Shown: positions 7,927 to 16,941 of the stretch, piece by piece
Layout: each line of letters opens with the position of its first letter
How positions within the stretch are numbered: the stretch's first letter is position 1
From: UBA822 sp036336795
GTDB taxonomy: Bacteria; Gemmatimonadota; Gemmatimonadetes; Longimicrobiales; Gaopeijiaceae
Direction: 5' to 3'
DNA: 64,000 bases
Assembly: GCA_036336795.1 (NCBI GenBank)
Contig: JAYZFL010000007.1
Coordinates: 20,674 to 84,673, forward strand
Position numbers and translations under genes: made by a program
Notes under the pieces: generated by a model
What the model saw: the letters and a program-made list of their open reading frames with translations, nothing else
Database searches by the model: none
What the model was told of the DNA's origin: nothing

Positions 7927-10251
7927 GTGAACGACGAAACAACAGTCCAAAACACAGGCCGCTCTCCGAAGGCGGCCGCCCGAGAATTGGAGCTGCTCAT
8001 CCAGGAGTTCCCCATCTTGGGTATGACCTGCGCTGCTTGTGTGCGTCGAGTGGAAAGTGCAGTCACTGCTGTTACTGGGGTATCGAAAGTCGAGGTCAGT
8101 CTTGCCACTGAGACGGCTCGAGTAGAATACGTACCCGGAGCGTTCGATTTCGACGTTCTTAGTAGGGCTGTGGTGGCCGCTGGCTACGAAGTCGATGCTA
8201 TCGCTGAGACTGAGGAGCTAGAAGAGACCCTGAGGCGGCGAGACAAAGAGCGGGAATCTGAGACGGCAGGACTTTTCCGACGCTTTTGGCTTGGAGCCGC
8301 GCTGGGCTTCCCGGTCGTGGTGATAGGACATGTGCATTGGATCCCCGCCCTATCCGATCTCCCCGCTGAGGTGATGCGTTCATGGTGGGTAGTGAGCGGG
8401 GTGCTTACGGTGCCGATCATGGTGTATGTGGGTGGGCAGTTCTTTTCGGGCGGATGGTCAGCGTTTCTCCGTCACGACGCAAACATGGACACGCTCGTGT
8501 CGCTCGGAACCGGTGCGGCTTGGCTCTACTCTACAGTGGCAGTTGCGTTTCCTGCACTCTTTCCGGAAGGCACAGCACATCCATTCTACGAGGCTCCGGC
8601 AGTAGTGATAACGCTCGTTATTCTGGGTCAGGCGTTGGAAGCTCGGGCCAAGGGACGAACATCTCAAGCCGTTCGGGGGCTCATGGATCTGCGCCCGCTT
8701 GTGGCTCACGTCATGCGGGATGGCTTCGAAACAGAGGTGCCCACTATCGAAGTAAGGGTAGGGGATCGGGTCGTAGTGCGGCCCGGGGAAAAAGTTCCGG
8801 TGGACGGACGTGTTGTCGAGGGAAGAAGCATTGTAAACGAGTCGATGATTACCGGTGAAAGCATTCCCACTGAAAAAGGCGTGGAAGACGAAGTCGTGGG
8901 AGGCACCATGAATACGGCGGGTATGCTTCATGTCCAAGTAGAGCGAGTGGGTAAAGACATGGTGTTGTCCCGGATCGTCCAGATGGTCAGGGAAGCCCAG
9001 GGAGCCAAGCCTTCCATCCAGAGGATTGTGGATATTGTGGCAAGCTATTTTGTGCCCGCCGTGATGATCGTCTCGGTTATCTCCTTCTCGGTTTGGTACA
9101 CCTTCGGCCCAGCCCCAGCCCTGAGTTACGCGGTGGTAGTTGCAGTCGCGGTTCTGGTAATCGCGTGCCCATGTGCGTTAGGGCTGGCGACGCCCATCTC
9201 CATTATGGTGGCTGTCGGTAAGGCCGCCGAGTACGGGATCCTCATCCGGAACGGAGAAGCCTTGCAAAGGGCTCGCAATATTGACACGGTTGTGCTGGAC
9301 AAGACCGGGACGGTCACTCAAGGGATTCCTTCCCTCACCGATGTTATGCCTTCTGAGGGAATAACATCCGAAGACCTGCTTAGGTTTACTGCCGCCGTAG
9401 AAACCGGCTCTGAGCATCCGTTGGGCAGAGCGATTGTGGACGCAGCGCAGGCGCAGGGAGTCAATTATGGGAAAGCTCAGGAGTTCGCAGCGGTACCGGG
9501 CTGGGGAGTAAGCGCCACGGTGGAGGGCCGGCGGGTTCTTGTGGGTACAGCTGCCTTTCTTGCAGAGGCCGGTGTGGAAGTGGCCGAATTAGAACGGCAA
9601 TCAACCATGTTGGCCAAAGATGGGCGTACCCCCATCGTAGCTTCTTTGGACGGACGGCCTCTGGGGGTCCTTGGAATCTCCGATCCCGTGAAGGGTGATT
9701 CACAGGCGGCCGTTCAGCGACTGCAGGCCCTAGGAAAGCGCGTGGTCATCCTCACCGGGGACCACGAGGCTGCGGGGTGGGCGACCGCCCGTGAGGTGGG
9801 TGTGGAAACGGTCTTGGCACGCGTGCTGCCGGACCAAAAGGCGAAGCACATCAAGGCCCTTCAGAAACAGGGTTTTCGAGTGGCGATGGTTGGTGACGGT
9901 CTGAATGATGCTCCAGCTTTAGCTCAAGCGGACGTGGGGATCGCAATCGGCACCGGCACGGATGTAGCGATGGCAGCCGGTGATGTGACACTCATGGGTG
10001 GGTCGCTGAGAGGGGTAGTTGATTTGATGGAGATCTCCGAAGCGACCCTTGTGAACATCCACCAGAACCTTGTTGGAGCCTTCATTTACAATGTGCTCGG
10101 AATTCCGGTGGCCGCCGGTGTTTTTTATCCCTTTTGGGGTATTCTGTTGTCTCCGGTCATTGCCGGTGCCGCCATGGCTTTTAGCTCTGTGACAGTGGTG
10201 ACAAACGCGAATCGCTTGAGGAGCTTTGTACCGAGAGGCGTAGAAGCGTGA
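7927..10251 (+). CDS. copA: Copper-exporting P1B-type ATPase
   Basis: An inner-membrane Cu(+) export pump. It has one N-terminal heavy-metal domain (GMTCAACV, Cys35 and Cys38), the transmembrane CPC metal site at 414-416 in ACPCALGLATP, the phosphorylation motif DKTGT from Asp458, and the hinge GDGLNDAPALAQADVG. The last helices contain YNVLGIPVAAG and MAFSSVTVVTNANRLRS, the copper-specific P1B-1 pattern. The frame is open from a TTG at 7891, but I chose GTG at 7927 (774 residues) because GTGGGGA lies just upstream. No CueR- or CsoR-like regulator gene is adjacent. Confidence 0.95.
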   Translation: MNDETTVQNTGRSPKAAARELELLIQEFPILGMTCAACVRRVESAVTAVTGVSKVEVSLATETARVEYVPGAFDFDVLSRAVVAAGYEVDAIAETEELEETLRRRDKERESETAGLFRRFWLGAALGFPVVVIGHVHWIPALSDLPAEVMRSWWVVSGVLTVPIMVYVGGQFFSGGWSAFLRHDANMDTLVSLGTGAAWLYSTVAVAFPALFPEGTAHPFYEAPAVVITLVILGQALEARAKGRTSQAVRGLMDLRPLVAHVMRDGFETEVPTIEVRVGDRVVVRPGEKVPVDGRVVEGRSIVNESMITGESIPTEKGVEDEVVGGTMNTAGMLHVQVERVGKDMVLSRIVQMVREAQGAKPSIQRIVDIVASYFVPAVMIVSVISFSVWYTFGPAPALSYAVVVAVAVLVIACPCALGLATPISIMVAVGKAAEYGILIRNGEALQRARNIDTVVLDKTGTVTQGIPSLTDVMPSEGITSEDLLRFTAAVETGSEHPLGRAIVDAAQAQGVNYGKAQEFAAVPGWGVSATVEGRRVLVGTAAFLAEAGVEVAELERQSTMLAKDGRTPIVASLDGRPLGVLGISDPVKGDSQAAVQRLQALGKRVVILTGDHEAAGWATAREVGVETVLARVLPDQKAKHIKALQKQGFRVAMVGDGLNDAPALAQADVGIAIGTGTDVAMAAGDVTLMGGSLRGVVDLMEISEATLVNIHQNLVGAFIYNVLGIPVAAGVFYPFWGILLSPVIAGAAMAFSSVTVVTNANRLRSFVPRGVEA

Positions 10252-10273
10252 CCCCGAGGGCAGGAAAACTCCC

Positions 10274-10357
10274 GTGGACGTGATCCTAATCAACGTCGGG
10301 GCGGTACTGGTAATCCTGTGGATTGTCTGGTACTTCTGGATATCGGAAAAGGGCTGA
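10274..10357 (+). CDS. Small single-helix membrane peptide downstream of copA
   Basis: A 27-codon frame starting with GTG (a second GTG follows two codons later). The product is one hydrophobic, tryptophan-rich helix, VILINVGAVLVILWIVWYFW, ending ISEKG. A purine-rich GAGGGCAGG lies about ten bases upstream, and copA ends 22 bases before it. Nothing catalytic is present. It could be a regulator or assembly subunit of the pump. It also resembles (from memory) the membrane anchor that precedes some copper-associated cupredoxin domains, of which it could be a short relative. Expression is unproven. Confidence 0.5.
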   Translation: MDVILINVGAVLVILWIVWYFWISEKG

Positions 10358-10391
10358 GGGGTGCTGACTGGCCATAAACTAGGAGGCAGAA

Positions 10392-11171
10392 GTGGGATTC
10401 GGTGAAGAGGGAAGAACGTCCAGACGCAGATTCCTAGCTGTAGTGGGCACGGCGGCTTTGGGTCCTGGGTTGGGTGTTGCTCTCCACCGAGAGCCGATTC
10501 CCTTGGCGGGGATGACTCGTGAGAGAGTTGGCCCCAAGCGCCGCTCGATGAGGATCGGCATCATTGGGTCAGGCCGGCAAGGAGGTGCGATTGGACTACT
10601 TTGGGCTGCAGCAGGGCACGAGATATTGTTTTCATCGCGCCACCCCGAAGGACTGAGTGATCTTGTCGAGCGTGCTGGAGCCCGTGCGAGCGCGGGCTTC
10701 CCACAGGAGGCCGCGACGTTTGGCGAAGTTGTGCTCATCGCTGTGCCCTATGGAGCACTCCCGCAGGTGGGGAGAGACCATGCGCCCCTGATGCGTAGGA
10801 AGGTCGTGATTGAATGCGGCAATCCACGAGCGGATCGTGATGGGCTCATGGCGAATGACGCTATCTCCAAGGGGACAGGAGTTGCATCTGCCGAATACCT
10901 CCCAGGTGTTCGTCTCGTGCGCGCGTTCAACTCCGTTACCTCGCGTACCGTAGAAGAGGAGGCGCATCGCACTGGAGAGAAGGTGGGAATTCCGGTTGCG
11001 GGCGACGACGCGGACGCTGTTGAAATCGCGGTCCAGCTCATAAAGGACGCTGGTTTTGAACCGGTCGTTGTCGGGCCTCTGGCTCGAGCCCGTGAGTTCG
11101 ACCGAGGTACATCGGTCTATGTGACTGGAATGACGGCCGCGGAGCTCCGACAGGCCCTAAGCCTTCGATAA
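10392..11171 (+). CDS. Tat-signal NADP-binding oxidoreductase (F420-dependent NADP reductase-like)
   Basis: A 259-residue protein whose Rossmann domain begins at about residue 53 with RIGIIGSGRQGGAIGLLW. It resembles the NADPH-dependent F420 reductase / NADP oxidoreductase family. The start is GTG with a perfect AGGAGG five bases upstream. That start adds a twin-arginine signal, SRRRFLAVVGTAALGPG at residues 10-26. Most relatives are cytosolic, so export of a dinucleotide-binding protein is unusual. An internal ATG at 10548 would give a leaderless cytosolic form but has no clear ribosome site. The substrate is unknown. Confidence 0.75.
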   Translation: MGFGEEGRTSRRRFLAVVGTAALGPGLGVALHREPIPLAGMTRERVGPKRRSMRIGIIGSGRQGGAIGLLWAAAGHEILFSSRHPEGLSDLVERAGARASAGFPQEAATFGEVVLIAVPYGALPQVGRDHAPLMRRKVVIECGNPRADRDGLMANDAISKGTGVASAEYLPGVRLVRAFNSVTSRTVEEEAHRTGEKVGIPVAGDDADAVEIAVQLIKDAGFEPVVVGPLARAREFDRGTSVYVTGMTAAELRQALSLR

Positions 11172-11238
11172 TACTGCCGTTTCGGAGTCGAATATTCCCT
11201 GTTTAACGCATGGGTACGTCCGCTCCTCATTGACTAAG

Positions 11239-11267
11239 TTGATTGGGTTTGGGTGGACGGATATCCT
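11239..11267 (+). promoter_or_regulatory. Candidate sigma-70 promoter for mutS
   Basis: TTGATT and TATCCT are separated by exactly 17 bases, each matching consensus at four of six positions. The site lies about 65 bases before the mutS start in the only gap between it and the upstream gene. Recognised by eye only. Confidence 0.35.
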
Positions 11268-11329
11268 TGTGGCGATACGGTAAGACTTTCGCTTGCTCGC
11301 GGTGAGCCGGAGCTCTACAAACCCAGGTA

Positions 11330-13981
11330 ATGCCAAAGCCTGACGACACCCCTCTGATGCGGCAGTGGAGAGAGGTTAAGTCCCGACACCGGGATTCCCT
11401 CGTTTTTTTCCGCGTCGGCGATTTTTATGAACTCTTCTTCGGTGATGCCGAGGAGGGTTCACGTCTCCTCGGATTGACACTTACGTCCCGAAACAACGGT
11501 GCTGCTTCCCGTGTCCCTCTTGCAGGTGTTCCGGCCAAGGCCCTGGACGACTACCTTGGCCGGCTCATCGCTCTGGGCAAGCGGGTTGCTATCTGTGATC
11601 AGGTCGAGGACTCTGCTGACGCCAAGGGAATCGTGCGACGCGAAGTCACAGAGACGGTGACACCAGGCACTGTTCTGCACGACACGCTCCTCAGTGCCAA
11701 CAGGAACAATTTTCTGATCGCGCTCACCGAATCCAGCGATGAGCGTGTGGGGCTCGCGATACTGGATCTCTCCACGGGCGAACTCTCGATCCAGGCGGTG
11801 CTTGTCGACGAGTTGAAGGCGGAGTTAGGCCGCTGCGATCCTACTGAAATCCTGCTTCCCAGGTCGCTAGACAATGGTGGAGAGGACACCGCAAGGGGGA
11901 CCGACTTGACACCCTTGGCCGATGCGCTTGCTGGACGTCTTCACACATTCCGCGACGACTGGATCTTTGACTACGAGACCGCCGAACAAGAACTAAAGCA
12001 CCGGTATGGAATTCAGAGCCTTGACGCTTTCGGTTTCCAGAAGGAGGACCAACTCCTGGTACAGGCCACCGGTGCTCTCCTGGCTTACGTAGCCGAGATA
12101 CGCCCGAACGGTGTCAGTCACCTCCGGGCTCCGGAGATCCTCCGCCGCGGAAGCTCCATGCTTCTTGACGAGATGACTAGGAGAAATCTGGAGTTGGTGG
12201 AACCGCTCAGGACTGGTGAAGAAGGTGGCACACTGGTCTCGATCCTGGACAAATCTGTGACTGCGATGGGTGCAAGGGCACTCAGACATTGGATTCTCCA
12301 TCCCTTGGTGGACGCCGAGAAGATCTGGCGAAGACAGGAGGCGGTCGCGGAACTCTTCGATGATCCGAATTTGCGCTCCCACCTCAGAACTGCACTGGGT
12401 CGTATGACCGACCTAGAACGCATGGCAGGGAAAATCGGGTCAGGTCGAGTTTTGCCCCGCCAGCTTCTCGGCCTGGGCCGTTCGCTTGCCGAACTGCCCT
12501 CAATCCAAGAGGCAGGGGCAGGGGTTTCGAGTGCATTACTACAGTCACTCGTAAACGAATTAGACCTGTTGGAGGATGTCAACGAGTTAATTGAGGTGTC
12601 GATCTCACTGGATGCGCCGCCCACGTTCCAGGACGGCGGGGTCATCCGTGAAGGTTACTCTGCTGAGTTAGATGAGTTGCGCGCGATGCGAGACGGTGCA
12701 CGTGACTTCATCGCAAGCCTCCAGGTCCGTGAGCGTGAACGTACGGCTATCCCATCGTTAAAGGTTGGATTTAACAAAGTGTTCGGGTACTACTTGGAGG
12801 TTACGAAGGCGAACCTTGCCAAGGTTCCGGACGACTTTGTGCGTAAGCAGACATTGGTTAATGCAGAGCGTTATTTCACTCCCGAGCTTAAGGTATGGGA
12901 GGAGAAGGTTTTGATGGCGGAGGACCGGATCGACAAACTGGAGGCAGAGATCTTCGGTGAGGTCCGAAACCGCGTGGCGGCCGAAGTGACCCGCATCCAA
13001 GAAGTCGGGATGAGGGCTGCTCAGCTCGATGTGCTGACTTGCCTCGCTCACGTTGCGGTGAGCAGACGATACGTAAAGCCCGAGGTACACACAGGCTACG
13101 GAATGAAGATTACTGCTGGGCGCCATCCAGTGGTCGAGACGATGATGCCCAAAGAATCATTCATCCCGAATGACCTGACGCTTGACAAGGAGAATCGCAT
13201 CGTGGTGCTCACCGGCCCGAACATGGCGGGTAAGTCCACTGTGCTCCGCCAAGTCGGACTGATCCACCTGATGGCACAGATCGGATCCTTCGTGCCCGCA
13301 GACCGAGCTTGCCTCGCAGTGTGTGACAGGATCTTCACCCGGGTGGGCGCCTCGGATAATCTGGCGCGCGGCCAATCTACCTTCATGGTCGAGATGAATG
13401 AGACTGCTTCGATCGTCCACAGCGCCTCCGAGCGGAGCCTAGTGCTGCTTGACGAGATCGGGCGCGGCACATCCACCTACGACGGTGTCTCGATCGCGTG
13501 GGCGGTCACCGAACATCTACATGAGGCGATTTGCGCCAAGACGATCTTTGCCACGCACTACCATGAACTGACCCAGCTCGGCGACCTTCTTTCAGCTGTG
13601 AAAAATATGAATGTTGTCGTACGGGAGGTTGGGGAAGAAATCGTTTTCCTCCGACGACTCGAGGAAGGTGGCTCGGACCGGTCCTTCGGGATCCAAGTGG
13701 CCCGCTTGGCGGGACTGCCCAGGGAAATTATCGCTCGCGCGAGGGAACTTCTCACCGAGTTGGAGGGAACACACACAGGTGGGGGTGGGGGCTTAGGCCG
13801 GCGCGGAGAGCATCGACTAGCGTCCGAACGGTCCCCCGATCAGTTTTCTTTTTTTACAGCTGGAGATCCACCGATCTTAAAGCGGCTTCGGGCCATTGAT
13901 CCGGACTCCATGACACCGAAAGAGGCCTTGGACCTGATGTTCGAGCTTCGTAAAGAGATTGGACCGGGAAAAGACAGTTGA
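11330..13981 (+). CDS. mutS: DNA mismatch repair protein MutS
   Basis: An 883-residue mismatch-recognition ATPase. The N-terminal mismatch domain has the Phe-X-Glu motif as F32-Y33-E34 (GDFYELFF), whose Phe stacks on the mispaired base. Walker A is GPNMAGKST at 629-637, and Walker B with the signature is LLDEIGRGTSTYDG. Length and motif order are those of MutS rather than MutS2, as there is no Smr domain. The stop overlaps the next gene by TTGA. No mutL is in the window. Confidence 0.97.
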   Translation: MPKPDDTPLMRQWREVKSRHRDSLVFFRVGDFYELFFGDAEEGSRLLGLTLTSRNNGAASRVPLAGVPAKALDDYLGRLIALGKRVAICDQVEDSADAKGIVRREVTETVTPGTVLHDTLLSANRNNFLIALTESSDERVGLAILDLSTGELSIQAVLVDELKAELGRCDPTEILLPRSLDNGGEDTARGTDLTPLADALAGRLHTFRDDWIFDYETAEQELKHRYGIQSLDAFGFQKEDQLLVQATGALLAYVAEIRPNGVSHLRAPEILRRGSSMLLDEMTRRNLELVEPLRTGEEGGTLVSILDKSVTAMGARALRHWILHPLVDAEKIWRRQEAVAELFDDPNLRSHLRTALGRMTDLERMAGKIGSGRVLPRQLLGLGRSLAELPSIQEAGAGVSSALLQSLVNELDLLEDVNELIEVSISLDAPPTFQDGGVIREGYSAELDELRAMRDGARDFIASLQVRERERTAIPSLKVGFNKVFGYYLEVTKANLAKVPDDFVRKQTLVNAERYFTPELKVWEEKVLMAEDRIDKLEAEIFGEVRNRVAAEVTRIQEVGMRAAQLDVLTCLAHVAVSRRYVKPEVHTGYGMKITAGRHPVVETMMPKESFIPNDLTLDKENRIVVLTGPNMAGKSTVLRQVGLIHLMAQIGSFVPADRACLAVCDRIFTRVGASDNLARGQSTFMVEMNETASIVHSASERSLVLLDEIGRGTSTYDGVSIAWAVTEHLHEAICAKTIFATHYHELTQLGDLLSAVKNMNVVVREVGEEIVFLRRLEEGGSDRSFGIQVARLAGLPREIIARARELLTELEGTHTGGGGGLGRRGEHRLASERSPDQFSFFTAGDPPILKRLRAIDPDSMTPKEALDLMFELRKEIGPGKDS

Positions 13982-14373
13982 GAGGAACTTGTAGCCCGTC
14001 CAGTGACACCGGCGGTGCACTTACCTTAGGCCCTCTGGTGCTGGGCGCTTTTTTTATCGCTGGCCTAACTGGTTGTTCCGGTGATCAGGAGATCGACAGC
14101 CCATCTCCGCTCAGTACGTCGGTGCCAATCGAATATCCGCTTGAGCTGTGGGACCAAGGGATTGAGGGGAGTTCCATTCTCAAGGTGCGCGTCACCGACT
14201 CGGGAGCGGTAGACAGCGTCGTCCTAGTGGAGTCTAGCGGTCACGCTGCCTTTGATTCATCGGCTGTACGTGGTGCTCGGACTCTCAAGTTCAGCCCGGC
14301 TCGAAAAGGAGACAAGCGTATCGCAGTGTGGGCTCACGTGCCGGTCTACTTTTCGAAGAGGTCGCGTCCTTGA
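13978..14373 (+). CDS. Lipoprotein with TonB C-terminal-like domain
   Basis: A 131-residue predicted lipoprotein. A hydrophobic stretch ends in the lipobox LTGC near residue 33, and the mature part contains SILKVRVTDSGAVDSVVLVESSGH and a following Phe-Asp-rich segment (AAFDSSAVRGARTLKFSPA) typical of the TonB-C/energy-transducer fold (pieces quoted overlap the first half of the fold). There is no proline-rich spacer or N-terminal TonB anchor, so it is not a working TonB. It starts at TTG in a TTGA overlap with mutS, and its own stop overlaps the next gene as TTGA. Its role is unknown. Confidence 0.65.
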   Translation: MRGTCSPSSDTGGALTLGPLVLGAFFIAGLTGCSGDQEIDSPSPLSTSVPIEYPLELWDQGIEGSSILKVRVTDSGAVDSVVLVESSGHAAFDSSAVRGARTLKFSPARKGDKRIAVWAHVPVYFSKRSRP

Positions 14374-15755
14374 GCAACAACTCGATTCCCTACGATAACA
14401 TTACCGAGGTGGTGGGCTCCACTCCCCTGATCCGCCTTAATAGCGTGAGCCGGGGTGTTCCGGGAACCCTCTACGCTAAGTGCGAGTTCATGAACCCGGG
14501 CGGATCAGTGAAGGACCGTATCGGTCTGGCCATGGTGGAAGCCGCAGAGCGTGAGGGACAGCTCAAGCCTGGTGGCATCATCGTGGAAGCGACTAGCGGT
14601 AACACTGGTTTGGCGCTCGCGATGGTGGCGGCTATACGGGGGTACCGGTGCATTTTTACGATGCCGGACAAGATGAGCCAAGAGAAGGTAAAGCTCTTGC
14701 GCTCCTTCGGTGCGGAGGTGGTTATTGTGCCAACGGCAGTGCCACCGGATCATCCCGAACACTACACGGTGAAGGCACAGGCCATCGCCCGCGACACGCC
14801 AGGGGCTGTTCTCGCGGACCAATTCTACAATCCGGCCAATGCCCAAGCGCATTACGAGACTACTGGCCCGGAGATCTGGGACCAGACGGAGGGTAAGGTC
14901 ACTCACTTCTTCGCCGGCGCCGGAACCGGTGGAACGATCACTGGAGTGGGCCGCTACCTGAAAGAGCAGAACCCTGATGTTCAGATCGTGGGTGTAGACC
15001 CTGTGGGTTCGGTTCTGAAGTCATTCTTTGATACGGGAGAAGTGACGACGGGAGAACCGTATAAGGTTGAGGGCCTTGGGAGCGACAAGATTGCAGGTGC
15101 GCTAGATATGTCGGTCACCGATCGCTGGATCGCGGTGACGGATTCGCAGTCGTTCGGGATGACTCGCCGACTGGCTCGCGAGGAGGGACTCTTTGCCGGA
15201 GGCTCCTCGGGGCTTCTCGTGCATGCGGCGGTGGAGGTTGCGCGAGAGCTTGATGACAACGCTGTTCTCGTGACGCTTTTGCCCGACTGGGGCGAACACT
15301 ATCTGACCAAGGTTTACGACGACGACTGGATGCGAGAGAATGGATTTCTCGGGCGGGCACACCATAGCGTGCACGACATGGTTGCCAGCAAGGACAAGCG
15401 CCTGTCGGGGTTGATCAGTGCTCAGCCTACGACCCCCGTTCGCGTGGCGCTCTCTACACTTACGTCAAACAATGTTTCACAGCTACCGGTCATTCTCAGC
15501 GGTGAGTGCGTTGGCTCCCTCACTGAAGGTGAGCTCATGGCTTCAGTGATTGAGGATCCCGAGTTACTCGACTTGCCGGTCGAGTCGGTCATGGATGCCC
15601 CCTTCCCGGTCGTGGACAAACACATGAGTGCTGAGAGTGCTGTGGGCCTTCTCACTCGCAAGAACCCTGCTGTACTTGTGCGCGAGGGAGGTGCGCTCCA
15701 AGGGATCCTCACCCGGTACGACGTTGTCCGAAACCTAACTGGGACAGCGGATTGA
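14370..15755 (+). CDS. PLP-dependent cystathionine beta-synthase / cysteine synthase with CBS domains
   Basis: A 461-residue fold-type II PLP enzyme. The lysine that binds PLP is Lys48 in NPGGSVKDR, the phosphate/substrate loop is TSGNTG, and the glycine loop GAGTGGTITG follows. After about residue 330 come two CBS regulatory domains, the last ending LVREGGALQGILTRYDVV. This architecture matches bacterial cystathionine beta-synthase, which condenses serine or acetylserine with homocysteine. Cysteine synthase activity cannot be excluded. The TTG at 14370 is preferred over longer forms because it overlaps the previous stop (TTGA) and has GAAGAGG about eight bases upstream. Confidence 0.9.
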   Translation: MSNNSIPYDNITEVVGSTPLIRLNSVSRGVPGTLYAKCEFMNPGGSVKDRIGLAMVEAAEREGQLKPGGIIVEATSGNTGLALAMVAAIRGYRCIFTMPDKMSQEKVKLLRSFGAEVVIVPTAVPPDHPEHYTVKAQAIARDTPGAVLADQFYNPANAQAHYETTGPEIWDQTEGKVTHFFAGAGTGGTITGVGRYLKEQNPDVQIVGVDPVGSVLKSFFDTGEVTTGEPYKVEGLGSDKIAGALDMSVTDRWIAVTDSQSFGMTRRLAREEGLFAGGSSGLLVHAAVEVARELDDNAVLVTLLPDWGEHYLTKVYDDDWMRENGFLGRAHHSVHDMVASKDKRLSGLISAQPTTPVRVALSTLTSNNVSQLPVILSGECVGSLTEGELMASVIEDPELLDLPVESVMDAPFPVVDKHMSAESAVGLLTRKNPAVLVREGGALQGILTRYDVVRNLTGTAD

Positions 15756-15762
15756 AGGATCC

Positions 15763-16809
15763 ATGAGAGTCGTGGTCCTCCTAGGAGGGGTATCTGAAGA
15801 GCGCGAAGTTTCCCTCGTGTCCGGTTGCCAGGTTGCCGCTGCACTCAGGGAGTCCGGACACGACGTGGTTGCGATAGATCCTGCGGACGGAATGCTCAGC
15901 CAGCGAGACGAAGAAGAGATTCTGTCTACCGGTGTTCGGCTCCTTCCCCCAGGGGCGATTGCCGATGCGGGGGCCTTGGCGGCTCCATTTACGATGCCGG
16001 AAGAGATCCCTGCCGCCGATGTGGTTTTTCCTGCTCTCCATGGCGGTATGGGTGAGGACGGGACACTTCAGGCCCTCCTCGACATCGGTGGGATTACGTA
16101 TACTGGAAGCGGCGTACTTGGATGCGCGCTCTCGATGGATAAAGACGTCACGAAGCGGATCCTCCGGGATGCGGATATCCCGACCCCGGACTGGCTTGTG
16201 AATCCCACGGTCGACAATGCGATTCAGCAGCTGGGCTTGCCCCTTATCGCGAAACCAGTGGCCGGAGGATCATCGGTGGGACTTTGCTTGCTCCGCGATT
16301 ACGAGGGAGTGGAGAAGGACATCGCGGAGGAGGAATCAGGATCCAGGGAGCGGCCGGGACGTACCCCTATCAAGACGAACTTCCACGTCCCGTCTATGAT
16401 GTACGAGGTGTTTGTGGCGGGACGGGAGTTCACTGTGGGCATTGTAGGAGGGGAACCTCTCCCAGTGGGCGAGATCATATCGACTCATGAGTTGTTTGAC
16501 TACGAGTGCAAGTACCAGTCGGAGATGGCTGACGAAGTCTTTCCGGCCGACATTTCAGACGGGCTCACCCGGACACTTCAGGAGCGAGCGCTCAAGGTCC
16601 ACCGATTGCTTCGACTGCGAGACTTCTCCAGAGTCGACTTCATGGTCGATGAAGGAGGCAAAGCTTGGTGTCTTGAGGCGAACGCCCTGCCCGGCATGAC
16701 TGCAAATAGTCTCCTTCCCAAAGCTGCATGGGCAGCCGGCACTTCCTTTCCGGAGTTTTGTGATCGCATCGTGCGGATGGCAGCAGACCGTATTTCCGTA
16801 GGTGACTAA
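15763..16809 (+). CDS. ddl: D-alanine--D-alanine ligase
   Basis: A 348-residue ATP-grasp ligase that joins two D-alanines for the peptidoglycan stem peptide. The N-terminus VVVLLGGVSEEREVSLVSG is the D-Ala1 binding loop. The central region has LIAKPVAGGSSVGL, and the end carries FSRVDFMVDEGGKAWCLEAN followed by LPGMTANS, the metal and second-substrate site. It starts seven bases after the CBS gene. Somewhat longer than E. coli DdlB, with an insertion around residues 185-205 (ESGSRERPGRTPIKTN). Confidence 0.93.
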   Translation: MRVVVLLGGVSEEREVSLVSGCQVAAALRESGHDVVAIDPADGMLSQRDEEEILSTGVRLLPPGAIADAGALAAPFTMPEEIPAADVVFPALHGGMGEDGTLQALLDIGGITYTGSGVLGCALSMDKDVTKRILRDADIPTPDWLVNPTVDNAIQQLGLPLIAKPVAGGSSVGLCLLRDYEGVEKDIAEEESGSRERPGRTPIKTNFHVPSMMYEVFVAGREFTVGIVGGEPLPVGEIISTHELFDYECKYQSEMADEVFPADISDGLTRTLQERALKVHRLLRLRDFSRVDFMVDEGGKAWCLEANALPGMTANSLLPKAAWAAGTSFPEFCDRIVRMAADRISVGD

Positions 16810-16941
16810 ACCCGGTTGCTGTAGAGAAATGGACCCAGATTCGACTTTAGGAACTTGCTCGAAAGGAGCGGGGTTTGAAGTTATGATCTTGGATGTGGCA
16901 CTGGTTTCATGTTTTGTGGTGTTTAGGGCGGAGAATAGTCT

